From positions 1 to 43,781 of the IMG/VR virus record IMGVR_UViG_3300024433_000013: a DNA stretch of 43,781 nucleotides, one strand, 5' to 3'. A program made the position numbers and the translations under genes. Source of the stretch: a virus. The notes under the pieces were generated by a model, which was given only the letters and a program-made list of their open reading frames with translations, was not told the origin of the DNA and did no database searches. How positions within the stretch are numbered: the first letter of the stretch is position 1; every line of letters starts with the position of its first letter. Shown piece by piece: positions 17,074 to 25,167 of the stretch.

Positions 17074-17262
17074 TTACCTCCTTCCTCTTCTTTTTCTAAG
17101 TGCATTTGACAATGTTCCCTTTTTTTCTGGCAAACCTTTATATTTAACGCCCCTTAAACGTTCTCTTGCTTCCGAGGCTGGGAACTTTTCAAACCTGTGG
17201 TCTCCTCCTCCTGCTATGTATCCAAATAATTTGGCTTGGGCACGTGATTTTGGTGGTGGCAT
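17074..17262 (-). CDS. Small basic portal-adjacent protein
   Basis: 62 residues. The pattern KSRAQAKLFGYIAGG near the start followed by GLPEKK resembles a common small phage protein encoded next to portal genes. Basic C-terminus RKRRGRR. It starts 1 nt after the portal stop and is probably translationally coupled. Function unknown. Confidence 0.6.
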   Translation of the reverse strand: MPPPKSRAQAKLFGYIAGGGDHRFEKFPASEARERLRGVKYKGLPEKKGTLSNALRKRRGRR

Positions 17263-17263
17263 T

Positions 17264-19516
17264 TTACACTCCTTCCGGCGTTACTGCCTCTTGTGCCTGT
17301 TCTCCGCTAACTGCCCTTGTTTTTTGCTCTGCTGGTGATTCTGCTACTGGTGCCTGCTGTTGGGCTTCCATTGCTGACCTTAAGAATTCCAAATGCTCCT
17401 CAATGTGCATAAGATATTTTTGTCTTGTTTCTGGGATTACATTAGGGTCTTTCATACGGGCTGAGTGAATAACAATGTGTGTTTCGTGGTCGTCAAGTTC
17501 CAGAACTGTTGAGGCAGGAACATCTACCATTTCACCTGTCGTCGGGTCTGGCTGTTGTGAAGCCTCTTTTACAACCAAGTTCTGCATATCACCATTTTCA
17601 ATAATGGAGTTTTCCCATTGCGCACGCTTAACATCAGGAGAGGACTGATAGTCAAATCCTTTAATACCCATTTTATCTAAGAATTCTCTTTTATTTACAG
17701 AGTTCTGCACTACATCTAAAATATTATTCTGAACCATTTCTCGCAGGACAGCATTTTCTCCTGCCTTAGAGCGGGGAATAGACGAACCCATCTCGACCCT
17801 GACATTCACATTGTCTCTTAAATCTTCCCCCATAAACATCTCAAGTTCTATGTCGGTAATATCCTTGTTTATTGCTTGGAGTTTCTTTCCAAACCCAGGT
17901 CTTGGTTCCTTGTATTTTTTGGCAATTAAGAGGAGTTTTTTGGTTTCCTCCCGTTCAATGGATTTTTCCCACCTCTGGAATGTTGCGCCTAAAGAAGCAA
18001 GGGCATTTTCCAATAATTGTTCTAACTGATAGGCAGTCTTAACGCCTTGAGGATTTGTCCCCTCTAAAACATCTCTGGTCATTCCTACCCGTTTAATATC
18101 CTCAACCGCTTGTTCCCGTTCCTGATAAACCTGCTGTGGAAGTGGGGTTCCAGGGACTTTTTCCGGTTTGGCCCCGGCTGCACCTACAGGACGATAGGGA
18201 ATGTTAAGACCTGGCCTGCCATTGATATATCCATTAGGCACACCACAACCTTCAGGAAGAAGCCACTGTCCTATTGCTATAGTTTTGCGGTTCAATATAA
18301 TAAGACTATCTATAGCATTTATCCTTCTGTTTAAAGGAATTTGCTCCTCAACAAGACCTTTCCCCCAACATCTTCCGGGAACTATCTTTGCTCGCCATTC
18401 AACATAAGGGTTCCAACTGTCCTCAAATCCTTCCTCGTAATATGGACTGTCTCCCATAAAAAGTGTCTTTCCATTGGCCACAACAACCATTCTGCCTTTG
18501 GGATATTTTTTATCCGGCTTGGCATAGTATTCTTTCAGGATAGCGGAGTTCTTGAGGTCAATAAATCCTGCTGCACCGGTAGAATATCCTCCACCGGAAC
18601 GCCTGCCTGTAAGGGTTCTAAGACGATATTCAAGTTGCATAACGGCTGAAAGTTCTTTTTCCTCTGTAACATCTTTGGCTTGACCGGTATATCCATTTCC
18701 TGTTTTTCCGTATTGCTCTTTAATCCAGTCAATTTTCTGGACGGAATACTCCATAATCCAGTCAATCTCTAATGGACTTCTGGCTTGCAGAGGCAGGGCA
18801 ATATTGAAAGGCGGGATGATTGCGGTATCCACATCCCCTACATCAAACTCATCAAAGGCATCTTCGCCGTTCTCATCTTGGGCTTGGCGTTCTATCTCTT
18901 GAGTTTGGTATCTGGGGAGTCCTGTTAATTCATCCATTGAAGGTTGACCCAACTCATCAAGAACAGGAGTAGGTTGACCTTGCTCATCCAGAATATTTTC
19001 CTCGGCCATCTCCATTCTGGGCAAGCGGATGACTTTAGTGGTAGTTTCGTTCCAGAAGATTTTTTTGAATACTGTTCCGCAAATCACTCCCCAATACGCC
19101 TTCTCCTGTGTCTTTTCGTCCTCTCGCAATTCCTCGTGTTTGACATCCAAGACTAAATCTCCCACTTTTCCCCCTGCTATATCTTTGGGACTCTGGGAGT
19201 TCGCCCTAACCTTTGGTTGAGGTTTCTGTTTGGTAAGAAGCGAGACAATAGTCTCTACATTGTTTAAAATGTAGTTAGTGATAGGTCGGGGGATAAAGTC
19301 GTTATTGCGAGTTACTGTAACTTGTTGGAACCTGTTTGTAGAAATGTTATACTCAATGTGTTGATCGCCGTCATAGAAACGAATTGCCTCATCCCAGGAA
19401 TACGCACGCAAGAGTTTATCTGACATATCCTGTTTGTAGTAGGTTTCTATTTTGGAGGCAAGAGCATCTAAATCGCCTTTTTCTACATCAGTTAAGTCCA
19501 ACTCTTCAAATGGCAT
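17264..19516 (-). CDS. Portal protein
   Basis: 750 residues, the size of P22-like podoviral portals. The N-terminal helix and wing (DGDQHIEYN, RNNDFIPRPITNYILNNVET) are followed by KAYWGVICGTVFKKIFWNE, a clip region, and a long central helix around residues 480-520. The C-terminus has a Gln/Ala-rich barrel-like tail. It lies downstream of the large terminase gene and upstream of the scaffold and coat genes, the usual order. It forms the ring through which DNA enters and leaves the head. Confidence 0.85.
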   Translation of the reverse strand: MPFEELDLTDVEKGDLDALASKIETYYKQDMSDKLLRAYSWDEAIRFYDGDQHIEYNISTNRFQQVTVTRNNDFIPRPITNYILNNVETIVSLLTKQKPQPKVRANSQSPKDIAGGKVGDLVLDVKHEELREDEKTQEKAYWGVICGTVFKKIFWNETTTKVIRLPRMEMAEENILDEQGQPTPVLDELGQPSMDELTGLPRYQTQEIERQAQDENGEDAFDEFDVGDVDTAIIPPFNIALPLQARSPLEIDWIMEYSVQKIDWIKEQYGKTGNGYTGQAKDVTEEKELSAVMQLEYRLRTLTGRRSGGGYSTGAAGFIDLKNSAILKEYYAKPDKKYPKGRMVVVANGKTLFMGDSPYYEEGFEDSWNPYVEWRAKIVPGRCWGKGLVEEQIPLNRRINAIDSLIILNRKTIAIGQWLLPEGCGVPNGYINGRPGLNIPYRPVGAAGAKPEKVPGTPLPQQVYQEREQAVEDIKRVGMTRDVLEGTNPQGVKTAYQLEQLLENALASLGATFQRWEKSIEREETKKLLLIAKKYKEPRPGFGKKLQAINKDITDIELEMFMGEDLRDNVNVRVEMGSSIPRSKAGENAVLREMVQNNILDVVQNSVNKREFLDKMGIKGFDYQSSPDVKRAQWENSIIENGDMQNLVVKEASQQPDPTTGEMVDVPASTVLELDDHETHIVIHSARMKDPNVIPETRQKYLMHIEEHLEFLRSAMEAQQQAPVAESPAEQKTRAVSGEQAQEAVTPEGV

Positions 19517-19803
19517 TATGTTTTAATAACCTCTTCCGGTTCTTCCACTGTTATTGGTTCTTCTCCCATTGCCCTGAAAATCTCATCCCTTGCCACTACT
19601 GGGTCAGTATCGCCATAATTGATTTGCTTTCCGTCTTTATCCAGTCCAATAGGATATAAAGGTTTACCTGTTTTGGTTTCCGCCTTATAATGGACAAAGG
19701 CATCTTTATTAAAGGCCATTAGGCGGTCGTAGAGGTCTTTATTTTGTTCCTTTAGGAAAGAAATTATTTTATCTTTTTCTCTGCACGACTTGCATCTAAA
19801 CAT
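19516..19803 (-). CDS. Small protein with an N-terminal CxxC
   Basis: 95 residues, starting MFRCKSCREKDKIISFL, followed by a coiled-coil-like helix and an acidic end. The single CxxC could bind zinc only in a dimer. It overlaps the portal start by one base. Similar short genes lie between terminase and portal in many environmental phages; the role is unknown. Confidence 0.55.
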   Translation of the reverse strand: MFRCKSCREKDKIISFLKEQNKDLYDRLMAFNKDAFVHYKAETKTGKPLYPIGLDKDGKQINYGDTDPVVARDEIFRAMGEEPITVEEPEEVIKT

Positions 19804-20017
19804 TTTTCTTTTTCCGTCCTGTTTCCTTCTTTACAGGTTTTTCAACAACAAGGGTATTCTCTTCAATCGGCGCTATATTCGTAGTTACTATTTTTTTGGC
19901 AGGAAATCTTTCATTCAATTCTCGGCAGAGTTTTACAAGCAAACCGTTAGTGCTATTTAGTGAGGGGTTCTGACTGAGTAAGTTTGCTTTTTCTAACAAT
20001 TCTTTGAAATTTCCCAT
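19796..20017 (-). CDS. Small basic-tailed protein
   Basis: 73 residues with a helical N-terminus (MGNFKELLEKANLL) and a Lys-rich end. GGAGGG lies 11 nt before the ATG. It overlaps the upstream zinc-binding gene by 65 nt and the next gene by 8 nt. No family recognised. Confidence 0.5.
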   Translation of the reverse strand: MGNFKELLEKANLLSQNPSLNSTNGLLVKLCRELNERFPAKKIVTTNIAPIEENTLVVEKPVKKETGRKKKNV

Positions 20018-20198
20018 TGCTTTTTCCCTCCAAGTTTTTTATTTCCTTGCAAAACCAGCAAGTCAATGTCCCGTCTTTTTTATTGAATGCGTGGAATACC
20101 CTTCTCTTACCAAATCCTGTTCTTAGGATTAACCTATCACCTTCCTCTCTTGCTAAAATTGAATTACAACTCGGACACCTTATCCAATGGCTTGACAT
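19953..20198 (-). CDS. Small zinc-ribbon protein (Com-like layout)
   Basis: 81 residues with two Cys pairs, CPSCNSILA near the N-terminus and CWFCKEI near residue 49, an arrangement like that of Com-type zinc-binding translational regulators. The ATG overlaps the previous stop (TAATG). A regulatory function is inference from the zinc ribbon only. Confidence 0.6.
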   Translation of the reverse strand: MSSHWIRCPSCNSILAREEGDRLILRTGFGKRRVFHAFNKKDGTLTCWFCKEIKNLEGKSNGKFQRIVRKSKLTQSEPLTK

Positions 20199-20395
20199 TA
20201 TACCGGCTCATCTACCACTGCTTTACCGTCTTTGGCAAGCGAATGGAATTCCCCCTCGCCATAGACGATATTATTTTCGTCAAGATACTGTAAGAATAAT
20301 TTAATAACCTTCTCCACGCTGATTGCCTGATTGCCTGTGGCGTCATAAAGACATCTGTCTTTAATGTATTTTGCGATGTGATATAGTCTGTTCAT
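20198..20395 (-). CDS. Small helical protein
   Basis: 65 residues starting MNRLYHIAKYIKDRC. ATG 20395 overlaps the TGA of the upstream gene (ATGA), which fixes the start; a longer frame to 20410 is not needed. Its middle (VIKLFLQYLDENNIVYGEGEF) is a helix-strand unit. Unknown function in the terminase-portal interval. Confidence 0.6.
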   Translation of the reverse strand: MNRLYHIAKYIKDRCLYDATGNQAISVEKVIKLFLQYLDENNIVYGEGEFHSLAKDGKAVVDEPV

Positions 20396-20568
20396 TCGCC
20401 CCACTTCCATTCGGGATAACTTCTGATGTCCATAATAAGTTTTCCTACTTTGTCAACAGGGACACCTTGAGTTATAACCCAAGAGGCAAAATTGGCCAAG
20501 ACTTCTTCTTTGGAATTGTCTTTTTGTTTCTTTAAGAATTTTGATATTTCAGTTCTGTCGGGTATCAT
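20392..20568 (-). CDS. Small protein, unknown
   Basis: 58 residues starting MIPDRTEISKFLKKQK, ending YPEWKWGE. The stop overlaps the next ATG. Its 5' part overlaps the preceding gene by 20 nt. It is dense, in frame and keeps the operon continuous between terminase and portal. No motif recognised. Confidence 0.55.
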   Translation of the reverse strand: MIPDRTEISKFLKKQKDNSKEEVLANFASWVITQGVPVDKVGKLIMDIRSYPEWKWGE

Positions 20569-20719
20569 CTTTTAACTTGTTTATTTCTTGAAACTGCCTA
20601 AATAACATCCCTATAAGTTGTGCTTCTCTATATGTTACTTTTTGATTTCTCCATTTATACTTATTCGCATCCATATAAACATCGGTTCCACCATTACTAA
20701 AAAGAAAGACCTTATTCAT
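20549..20719 (-). CDS. Small protein following the large terminase
   Basis: 56 residues starting MNKVFLFSNGGTDVYMDANK. The ATG overlaps the TGA of the large terminase gene, so translation is probably coupled to it. A short beta hairpin followed by a helix is likely. No family recognised. Confidence 0.6.
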   Translation of the reverse strand: MNKVFLFSNGGTDVYMDANKYKWRNQKVTYREAQLIGMLFRQFQEINKLKDDTRQN

Positions 20720-22392
20720 AAGTTATCCACCATTTGCATTTCCTCTGGTGCCCTAAAACCATTCTCTTTCCACTTATCCCAGCCGTGCCAAAACACCTCG
20801 GTATTGCCCCTCTGGACAGGGTCTTTGATGTGGGCGAATTTTGAGACTTCGGGTTTGGCTATTTTGTCGCCCTTAATCAGGTCTATCTGAAGCATAAAAC
20901 TTTCCGCATCCAGCAAATCCTTGTGCGACACAAGAGGAAATCCCAAGAACTCATACTCCTGCGCCTTGACAATATCAATAGTTTTTCCCTCAAAGCGTGA
21001 GTAGTAGAGCATCTTCGGCGGCCAGAATATCTTGTGCCGTGAATACCTGTCGTTAAGTCCCAAAATTCTGTCATCCTTACTCGTTCTTGAGGCCTTGATT
21101 TCCCTGACTTGGCAATGCTTCAAGCCTGACACTTCACGCCTGCGTCGCTCGAAGTTGCGGGCATCTGTCCTGCCGAATGAAATACTCTCCCACAAGACCT
21201 CAAATGCGTTCCATTTAAGGGCAAGCCTTATCGCTTCATCTATTCTTTCCCGGTCATCTATCTTGTCAAAAAGGCCGTCTGTCCAATACCAGTTTTCCTC
21301 GTTATCTATCCCTATAACCTTCATTGCCGTATAGCAGGCCCGCTTCTCCTCGCTGTCGGCGGGGTCGACTAAAAGGTAGTAATTCAGGCCCTGCGGGATA
21401 GAGGTATATGTCTGTATCATTCCTTTGGTAAATTTGACTTTCTTGGGGTCTTCCGGATTTAACTGATATTGACAGTTAAAAATATAGGCGTCTTCTTTTA
21501 ATCCCTTTATCCCTTCCTCACTGAACATCTCAGGCAAAACACATTTTCCGTTTTTCAATAAAGGCACTTTAAGAGTTTCTACTTCCGAGTTTTCTTCCAG
21601 AGCAGAATAAGCATCGGCAAAGTGATACTTCGTTCCACAGTAATCCTCCACCCGAACACTCGGATTGACGAACAGGGATTTATGGAGTTCAAGATAATCA
21701 CGGGACTGCTTTAATTGCTCCTCATTGGTAACGGACTTTTCCGTAACAATATCATCGTTCTTGAAGATGTGATACTTGCGACCAGTAACCTCTGTTCCTA
21801 TCCCTATTGCCTCAAGATTATCCCCTTTCATCACGAAGTCCCTGCGACAGGCTACGGAAAAGCCGGTTTTGTTCCCCCATTCCTTTGAATTAGGGATGTA
21901 TTCGGGAAAAATCCTTGCCAATTCAGTAGTTAAAAAAAGGTTTTTAATTCCCTCCAAAATGTCAGAAGCATTGACTTGGGTGTTGTGTGAGAGGGCGATG
22001 TGGATTTCGGGGAAGTTCAGGAGAAGCTGAATGGTATGCAAGGTAATGTCAATAGTGGTCTTAAAGGCGGAACGAAAGTAAAGAAAAAGTCTCTGGTATT
22101 TTCCAAGTTCATCAACTTCATCAACCCTAAGCATCCCCTCAGAAGGGGGCATCATCCCTAAGTTAACTACTCTCCAGTTCATCAAAGAAACGTGGTCGCA
22201 GAAGGGTTTATGGAAATGTTCAATTAACTTATCATGTCCTGTAAACTGGGCAAGGAAGTAGAGGTCATTCCGGCAGAGCCACCTTTTCTTGTCCCTTAGA
22301 AGCCGGATACCTACATTTTCGTTAGAGGCCTGCCTGATAGCGTTATCCCAGAGTTGGACTTTCCTGTCTATTGCTTCTCTTAGTTTTATCAT
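20716..22392 (-). CDS. Terminase large subunit
   Basis: About 558 residues. The ATPase has a Walker A-like YFRSAFKTTIDI near residue 107 and the following strand HIALSHN. The C-terminal RNase H-like nuclease begins at YYLLVDPADSEEK, with later acidic residues in VLWESISFGRTDARNFERR and the final HKDLLDAESFM. It cuts and pumps DNA into the head through the portal. ATG 22392 is preferred over a TTG at 22407 inside the hairpin. No Shine-Dalgarno site is visible; a terminator-like stem sits right before the start. Confidence 0.88.
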   Translation of the reverse strand: MIKLREAIDRKVQLWDNAIRQASNENVGIRLLRDKKRWLCRNDLYFLAQFTGHDKLIEHFHKPFCDHVSLMNWRVVNLGMMPPSEGMLRVDEVDELGKYQRLFLYFRSAFKTTIDITLHTIQLLLNFPEIHIALSHNTQVNASDILEGIKNLFLTTELARIFPEYIPNSKEWGNKTGFSVACRRDFVMKGDNLEAIGIGTEVTGRKYHIFKNDDIVTEKSVTNEEQLKQSRDYLELHKSLFVNPSVRVEDYCGTKYHFADAYSALEENSEVETLKVPLLKNGKCVLPEMFSEEGIKGLKEDAYIFNCQYQLNPEDPKKVKFTKGMIQTYTSIPQGLNYYLLVDPADSEEKRACYTAMKVIGIDNEENWYWTDGLFDKIDDRERIDEAIRLALKWNAFEVLWESISFGRTDARNFERRRREVSGLKHCQVREIKASRTSKDDRILGLNDRYSRHKIFWPPKMLYYSRFEGKTIDIVKAQEYEFLGFPLVSHKDLLDAESFMLQIDLIKGDKIAKPEVSKFAHIKDPVQRGNTEVFWHGWDKWKENGFRAPEEMQMVDNL

Positions 22393-22398
22393 AATAAA

Positions 22399-22447
22399 AA
22401 AGGGCAACTACACCATAGGTAATGAAACTATGACGGAATTGCCCTTT
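22399..22447 (-). terminator. Terminator-like hairpin directly upstream of the large terminase gene
   Basis: On the minus strand AAAGGGCAA (22447-22439) pairs with TTGCCCTTT (22407-22399), followed by more T. A nested CATAG/CTATG stem lies inside the loop. It ends 7 nt before the terminase ATG. It may terminate the upstream transcript or regulate terminase expression. Confidence 0.65.
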
Positions 22448-22485
22448 AGTTAAATTTGGGGCGTTATTATGAACCGTCTCTTGCT

Positions 22486-22656
22486 TTAATCTTCTTCATC
22501 ATCTCTCGCTATTATAAATCTCCTGCTATCCTTCCCGCACTCTATAAACACACTTGTCTGGTCTTTTCCTATCGGGCCAACATTTAGGGTTAACTTTCCA
22601 AGTCCGTTTCTGACGATTTCCTTGCCGAGACGCTCGAAATGCTGTTGCCATTTCAC
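22486..22656 (-). CDS. Small protein, GTG start
   Basis: 56 residues, starting with GTG and then KWQQHFERLGKEIVRNGLGK; the end is acidic (RDDEED). The GTG follows the preceding stop codon without a gap. Mixed alpha/beta with no recognised family. Weak Shine-Dalgarno. It lies in the interval between the two terminase subunits. Confidence 0.4.
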   Translation of the reverse strand: MKWQQHFERLGKEIVRNGLGKLTLNVGPIGKDQTSVFIECGKDSRRFIIARDDEED

Positions 22657-22767
22657 CTATCCCTTACCCTCCACCACCTTAATTAAATCTCTCTGTAATA
22701 AATCAACAAATCTGCCAAGGCTGAATATTCCAATTTCACGGATGATGAAGTAGTAGAGCAGGCTCAT
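22657..22767 (-). CDS. Short ORF ending like the acyl-carrier-like protein
   Basis: 36 residues starting MSLLYYFIIREIGIFSLGRF. Its C-terminus LIKVVEGKG matches the end of the acyl-carrier-like protein at 29976 (LIKVVEGKVKNG). At DNA level about 23 of 25 bases agree. It may be a fragment left by recombination. No Shine-Dalgarno site, so expression is doubtful. Confidence 0.35.
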   Translation of the reverse strand: MSLLYYFIIREIGIFSLGRFVDLLQRDLIKVVEGKG

Positions 22768-22815
22768 AAAATTTTTCTAAAATTTTCCCAGAAATTTAGA
22801 GGGTCGGGTTAATAA

Positions 22816-22965
22816 TTATCGTGGGGGTGGGGATGGGTTGGTGCCCCCCCCCGGCCCGGCCTCCTTATAACATCGTTTGCGCTCCCGTTTATCCCTGTCT
22901 TGTTCAAGAAGCCTTAATACTCTTCGTATCTCTTTAAAGTATTTGGAGAATTCCATATCTGACAC
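22816..22965 (-). CDS. Short ORF with a G9 tract
   Basis: 46-49 residues (ATG 22956 or GTG 22965), a charged helix MEFSKYFKEIRRVLRLLEQD followed by a Gly/Pro-rich tail. The frame crosses a run of nine G (22844-22852 on the plus strand as C), so slippage or an assembly error would change its end. It follows the small terminase gene. No Shine-Dalgarno site. Confidence 0.4.
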   Translation of the reverse strand: MSDMEFSKYFKEIRRVLRLLEQDRDKRERKRCYKEAGPGGGTNPSPPPR

Positions 22966-22969
22966 TTGG

Positions 22970-22988
22970 TGGTATAATAAAACTTATG
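22970..22988 (+). promoter_or_regulatory. Possible plus-strand extended -10 promoter antisense to terS
   Basis: TGGTATAAT (extended -10, TATAAT at 22973-22978) is followed 7 nt later by ATG 22986, which opens only a 12-codon frame. The -35 (TTCCAT) is poor. A transcript from here would run antisense into the small terminase gene. Confidence 0.35.
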
Positions 22989-23012
22989 TTAACTTCGCTG
23001 ATTTACATAACT

Positions 23013-23432
23013 TCAACTGAGTAAAGGAATTGTGTCATTTATCCTATTCCGAAGTCGGTTGTACTCTTCTTTTTCCGCTTGGGTATGCTCAATTGTGCCG
23101 GAGTGTTCCGTCTTGTCAGTAAACATCGCAAGGTATTTGCCTAATAGTTCCCAAGCTCTCACTTTGTTTGCTTCTTGCTTTCCTTCTTTTGCAATTTTAT
23201 TCAATCCTTCTAATATATATTCATCTGTTATCTTACTCTTATCAAAGACGTTAGCCCTTTCTGTTTCTATCTGTATTTTGATGTTATCATTTGTCTCCAA
23301 TCTTGACCCTACTGCTCTTGCTACTTCACCTATACCTTTATAACCTGCTTTCTTCATACTTTCTTCTATTGTATAATTCCTTGCTCTATAATAGCAATAT
23401 GCTAATTGTCTTTTATTAAGTTTTCTTGCCAT
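23013..23432 (-). CDS. Terminase small subunit
   Basis: 139 residues. The N-terminal helix-turn-helix (NKRQLAYCYYRARNYTIEESMKKAGYKG) is followed by the typical oligomerisation region (ILEGLNKIAKEGKQEANKVRAWELLGKYLAMF). It recognises phage DNA and regulates the large subunit. About 600 nt separate it from the large terminase start. No good Shine-Dalgarno site is visible before the ATG. Confidence 0.8.
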   Translation of the reverse strand: MARKLNKRQLAYCYYRARNYTIEESMKKAGYKGIGEVARAVGSRLETNDNIKIQIETERANVFDKSKITDEYILEGLNKIAKEGKQEANKVRAWELLGKYLAMFTDKTEHSGTIEHTQAEKEEYNRLRNRINDTIPLLS

Positions 23433-23491
23433 TTTGGGTTTTTAAGGGCTAATTGTCTTTGGAGAGATTCTATACATTATACATTTCTTCA

Positions 23492-23770
23492 TTACTTCTC
23501 TGCCTTAATCAGCATTTTAATGACTTTGAGCCGTTCTAAGAACTTATTACTATTATTGGCTAAATCCTTTAAATTGACCTTTATCCGGTGGGTTTCTTTC
23601 TGGGCTTCCAATAGGGTATTCTGGGCTGTGATTAAAGAAGTGTATTTATCCTGCCTTTTGTCCTGGAGGATTTCAATGGCTTTCTGGGCCAGGGCTAACT
23701 GCTCTATCAGGCCTGCCACATCAAGGCTTCGCAGTTCTTCTGCGGTTAATACATTGGGGAGTTTAAGCAT
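23492..23770 (-). CDS. Coiled-coil protein upstream of terS
   Basis: 92 residues, predicted helical coiled coil through most of its length (EELRSLDVAGLIEQLALAQK and onward). First gene after the promoter at 23828-23856, with an AT-only leader. Probably an early packaging-operon protein; function unknown. Confidence 0.6.
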   Translation of the reverse strand: MLKLPNVLTAEELRSLDVAGLIEQLALAQKAIEILQDKRQDKYTSLITAQNTLLEAQKETHRIKVNLKDLANNSNKFLERLKVIKMLIKAEK

Positions 23771-23827
23771 AATAAATAAATATATTTTTATTTATTTTAA
23801 ATATAATACTTGAAAGTCTATGCACTA

Positions 23828-23856
23828 AATATACCATATAATTATATTTCTGTCAA
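23828..23856 (-). promoter_or_regulatory. Sigma70-type promoter for the packaging operon
   Basis: On the minus strand TTGACA (23856-23851), a 17-bp spacer and TATATT (23833-23828) with extended -10 TGG. The start is near 23821, giving a 50-nt AT-rich leader before ATG 23770. It could drive terS, terL and the head genes. Confidence 0.75.
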
Positions 23857-23867
23857 ATGGATTATTT

Positions 23868-24089
23868 TTAGGAATATGTCTTGCGGAGGACTTTCTCGAC
23901 GAGAGATTGGAAATGGCGGAGATAGTTAATTACTTTCTCAATATGCTTTAAAATGTTACCCAATTTTCGTATCTCTTTCGGAGTAAGCGGTTTTGTACTA
24001 TATAAACGCCTCAATATGTATTTGCGAGCTACATATATTATTATCTTTTTTAACGGTAAAAGTATTGGTTCTTTAAACTGTTTCTTCAA
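23868..24089 (-). CDS. Small basic protein, TTG start
   Basis: 73 residues, Lys/Arg-rich with a hydrophobic patch (LLPLKKIIIYVARKYIL) and a helical end. It begins with TTG immediately after the stop of the small membrane protein, with GAGAG 5 nt upstream. Last gene of the lysis-region operon before the packaging promoter. Confidence 0.5.
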   Translation of the reverse strand: MKKQFKEPILLPLKKIIIYVARKYILRRLYSTKPLTPKEIRKLGNILKHIEKVINYLRHFQSLVEKVLRKTYS

Positions 24090-24266
24090 TTATCTCTCTT
24101 TTGTTATTTTTCTATCTACCCATCTCCATATTGTCCAAGGCGCCTTATCAAATACATCTATCAAGGTGATGATTAGGAGGCTTGTGGTAATTACAAATAT
24201 TGCCGCAACGGACATTCGTTCTGAGGATTGTTGATATGGAGCTATCTTTTTATCTTGCTCTGCCAC
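24090..24266 (-). CDS. Small membrane protein (holin candidate)
   Basis: 58 residues from a GTG with AGAAGGA upstream. A polar N-terminus (AEQDKKIAPYQQSSERM) is followed by one membrane helix (SVAAIFVITTSLLIITLI) and a charged C-terminus. Its place in the lysozyme region and single helix would fit a pinholin or spanin component, but nothing is diagnostic. It overlaps the upstream membrane gene by 17 nt. Confidence 0.6.
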   Translation of the reverse strand: MAEQDKKIAPYQQSSERMSVAAIFVITTSLLIITLIDVFDKAPWTIWRWVDRKITKER

Positions 24267-24555
24267 TTTTGTATCCTTCTTTATACCCCGATTGCCAAAT
24301 CTTGTGTTCCGTTCCTCTTTCCAATACCTCTAAATCCAAAGTATTCGCATAAGCGTTAAGCCTTTGCAGTTGTTTCTCTTTCGGCAATGTTAAATCAAGA
24401 TAAGGCCGTTTGACTATCTTCTCCTTTTCCTCAATCTGTATTTTAACCTCTCTGCCTACCCGGCCTAAACCAAATCCAGTGCCAAGCCCCAGGACAAATA
24501 TAAAAACAATAAGCATAATCCCTAACCACTGCTCGATTGTCCATTTCTTATCCAT
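24250..24555 (-). CDS. Single-pass membrane protein, possible inner-membrane spanin
   Basis: 101 residues: N-terminal membrane helix (WLGIMLIVFIFVLGLGTGFGLG, residues 10-31), then a charged helical ectodomain. N-terminal anchor plus charged periplasmic helix is the layout of i-spanins. It overlaps its neighbours on both sides within the small-protein operon. The spanin idea is inference. Confidence 0.55.
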   Translation of the reverse strand: MDKKWTIEQWLGIMLIVFIFVLGLGTGFGLGRVGREVKIQIEEKEKIVKRPYLDLTLPKEKQLQRLNAYANTLDLEVLERGTEHKIWQSGYKEGYKSGRAR

Positions 24556-24779
24556 TATTGCCTCCTTATCTGCTTAAATACCTTTTCTAATTTCCGGCCT
24601 TGAGTTTTGGTAAGTAAAAGAACCTCCAACCGTTCTCTAAACTCCCGCACCACTGGCTGCATAATAAGCCAGAATTCTTTACCGCAATTTTCCTCATAAC
24701 CGTTCTTAGTTACATATTCCCTGATTTGATAAATCTGTCGTTTGGTAAGAGATATAGTTAGGCTCTCTACTTTTTTCAT
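24555..24779 (-). CDS. Small helical protein
   Basis: 74 residues from ATG 24779, which overlaps the TGA of the upstream gene and has GAGGAGG 8 nt before it; a longer start at 24809 is rejected. Begins MKKVESLTISLTKRQIYQIR. A ligand or function is not recognisable. Confidence 0.6.
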   Translation of the reverse strand: MKKVESLTISLTKRQIYQIREYVTKNGYEENCGKEFWLIMQPVVREFRERLEVLLLTKTQGRKLEKVFKQIRRQ

Positions 24780-24928
24780 CTTGGCCTCCTCTCGGTAAAC
24801 ATTATCCATAAAACTATCAATATCACAATACCCCAGGCCACTTTGCAGTCAAGGGGCATTGCGTCCCACCAGTTATCTATTGCGCTGAAGCCTTGGCCGG
24901 TATTAGCAAGGCTATCGTAATAATTCAT
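24776..24928 (-). CDS. Small C-terminally anchored membrane protein
   Basis: 50 residues starting MNYYDSLANTGQGFSAIDNW, with one membrane helix near the C-terminus (VAWGIVILIVLWIMF). Stop and start overlap both neighbours by ATGA. Candidate holin-type gene by location. Confidence 0.6.
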   Translation of the reverse strand: MNYYDSLANTGQGFSAIDNWWDAMPLDCKVAWGIVILIVLWIMFTERRPR

Positions 24929-25167
24929 AACTTATGCTCTCGCTTATCCCAATTTTTTACATCAGCATCTTCTAAGTTAAGTCCTCTTTCTCTTGCCCAT
25001 TTTTGTAAGTGGTCTATTATGGGGGAAGCAAAATTTTTACTACCCACCGTGATTTCTTTTTTTAAAGTTGTTAAATATCCGCAAAAGTCGAATAATGCGC
25101 CTGCTATTCTTGTGTCTTCCATTTTCTTCTTCCTCACTGATAGCTGTGTTTCCGGTTTCGTCTTCAT
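24925..25167 (-). CDS. Small hydrophilic protein
   Basis: 80 residues with a basic N-terminus and a central helix-strand region (AGALFDFCGYLTTLKKEI). ATGA overlaps on both sides. The middle resembles small phage early proteins, but no family is recognised. Confidence 0.55.
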   Translation of the reverse strand: MKTKPETQLSVRKKKMEDTRIAGALFDFCGYLTTLKKEITVGSKNFASPIIDHLQKWARERGLNLEDADVKNWDKREHKL

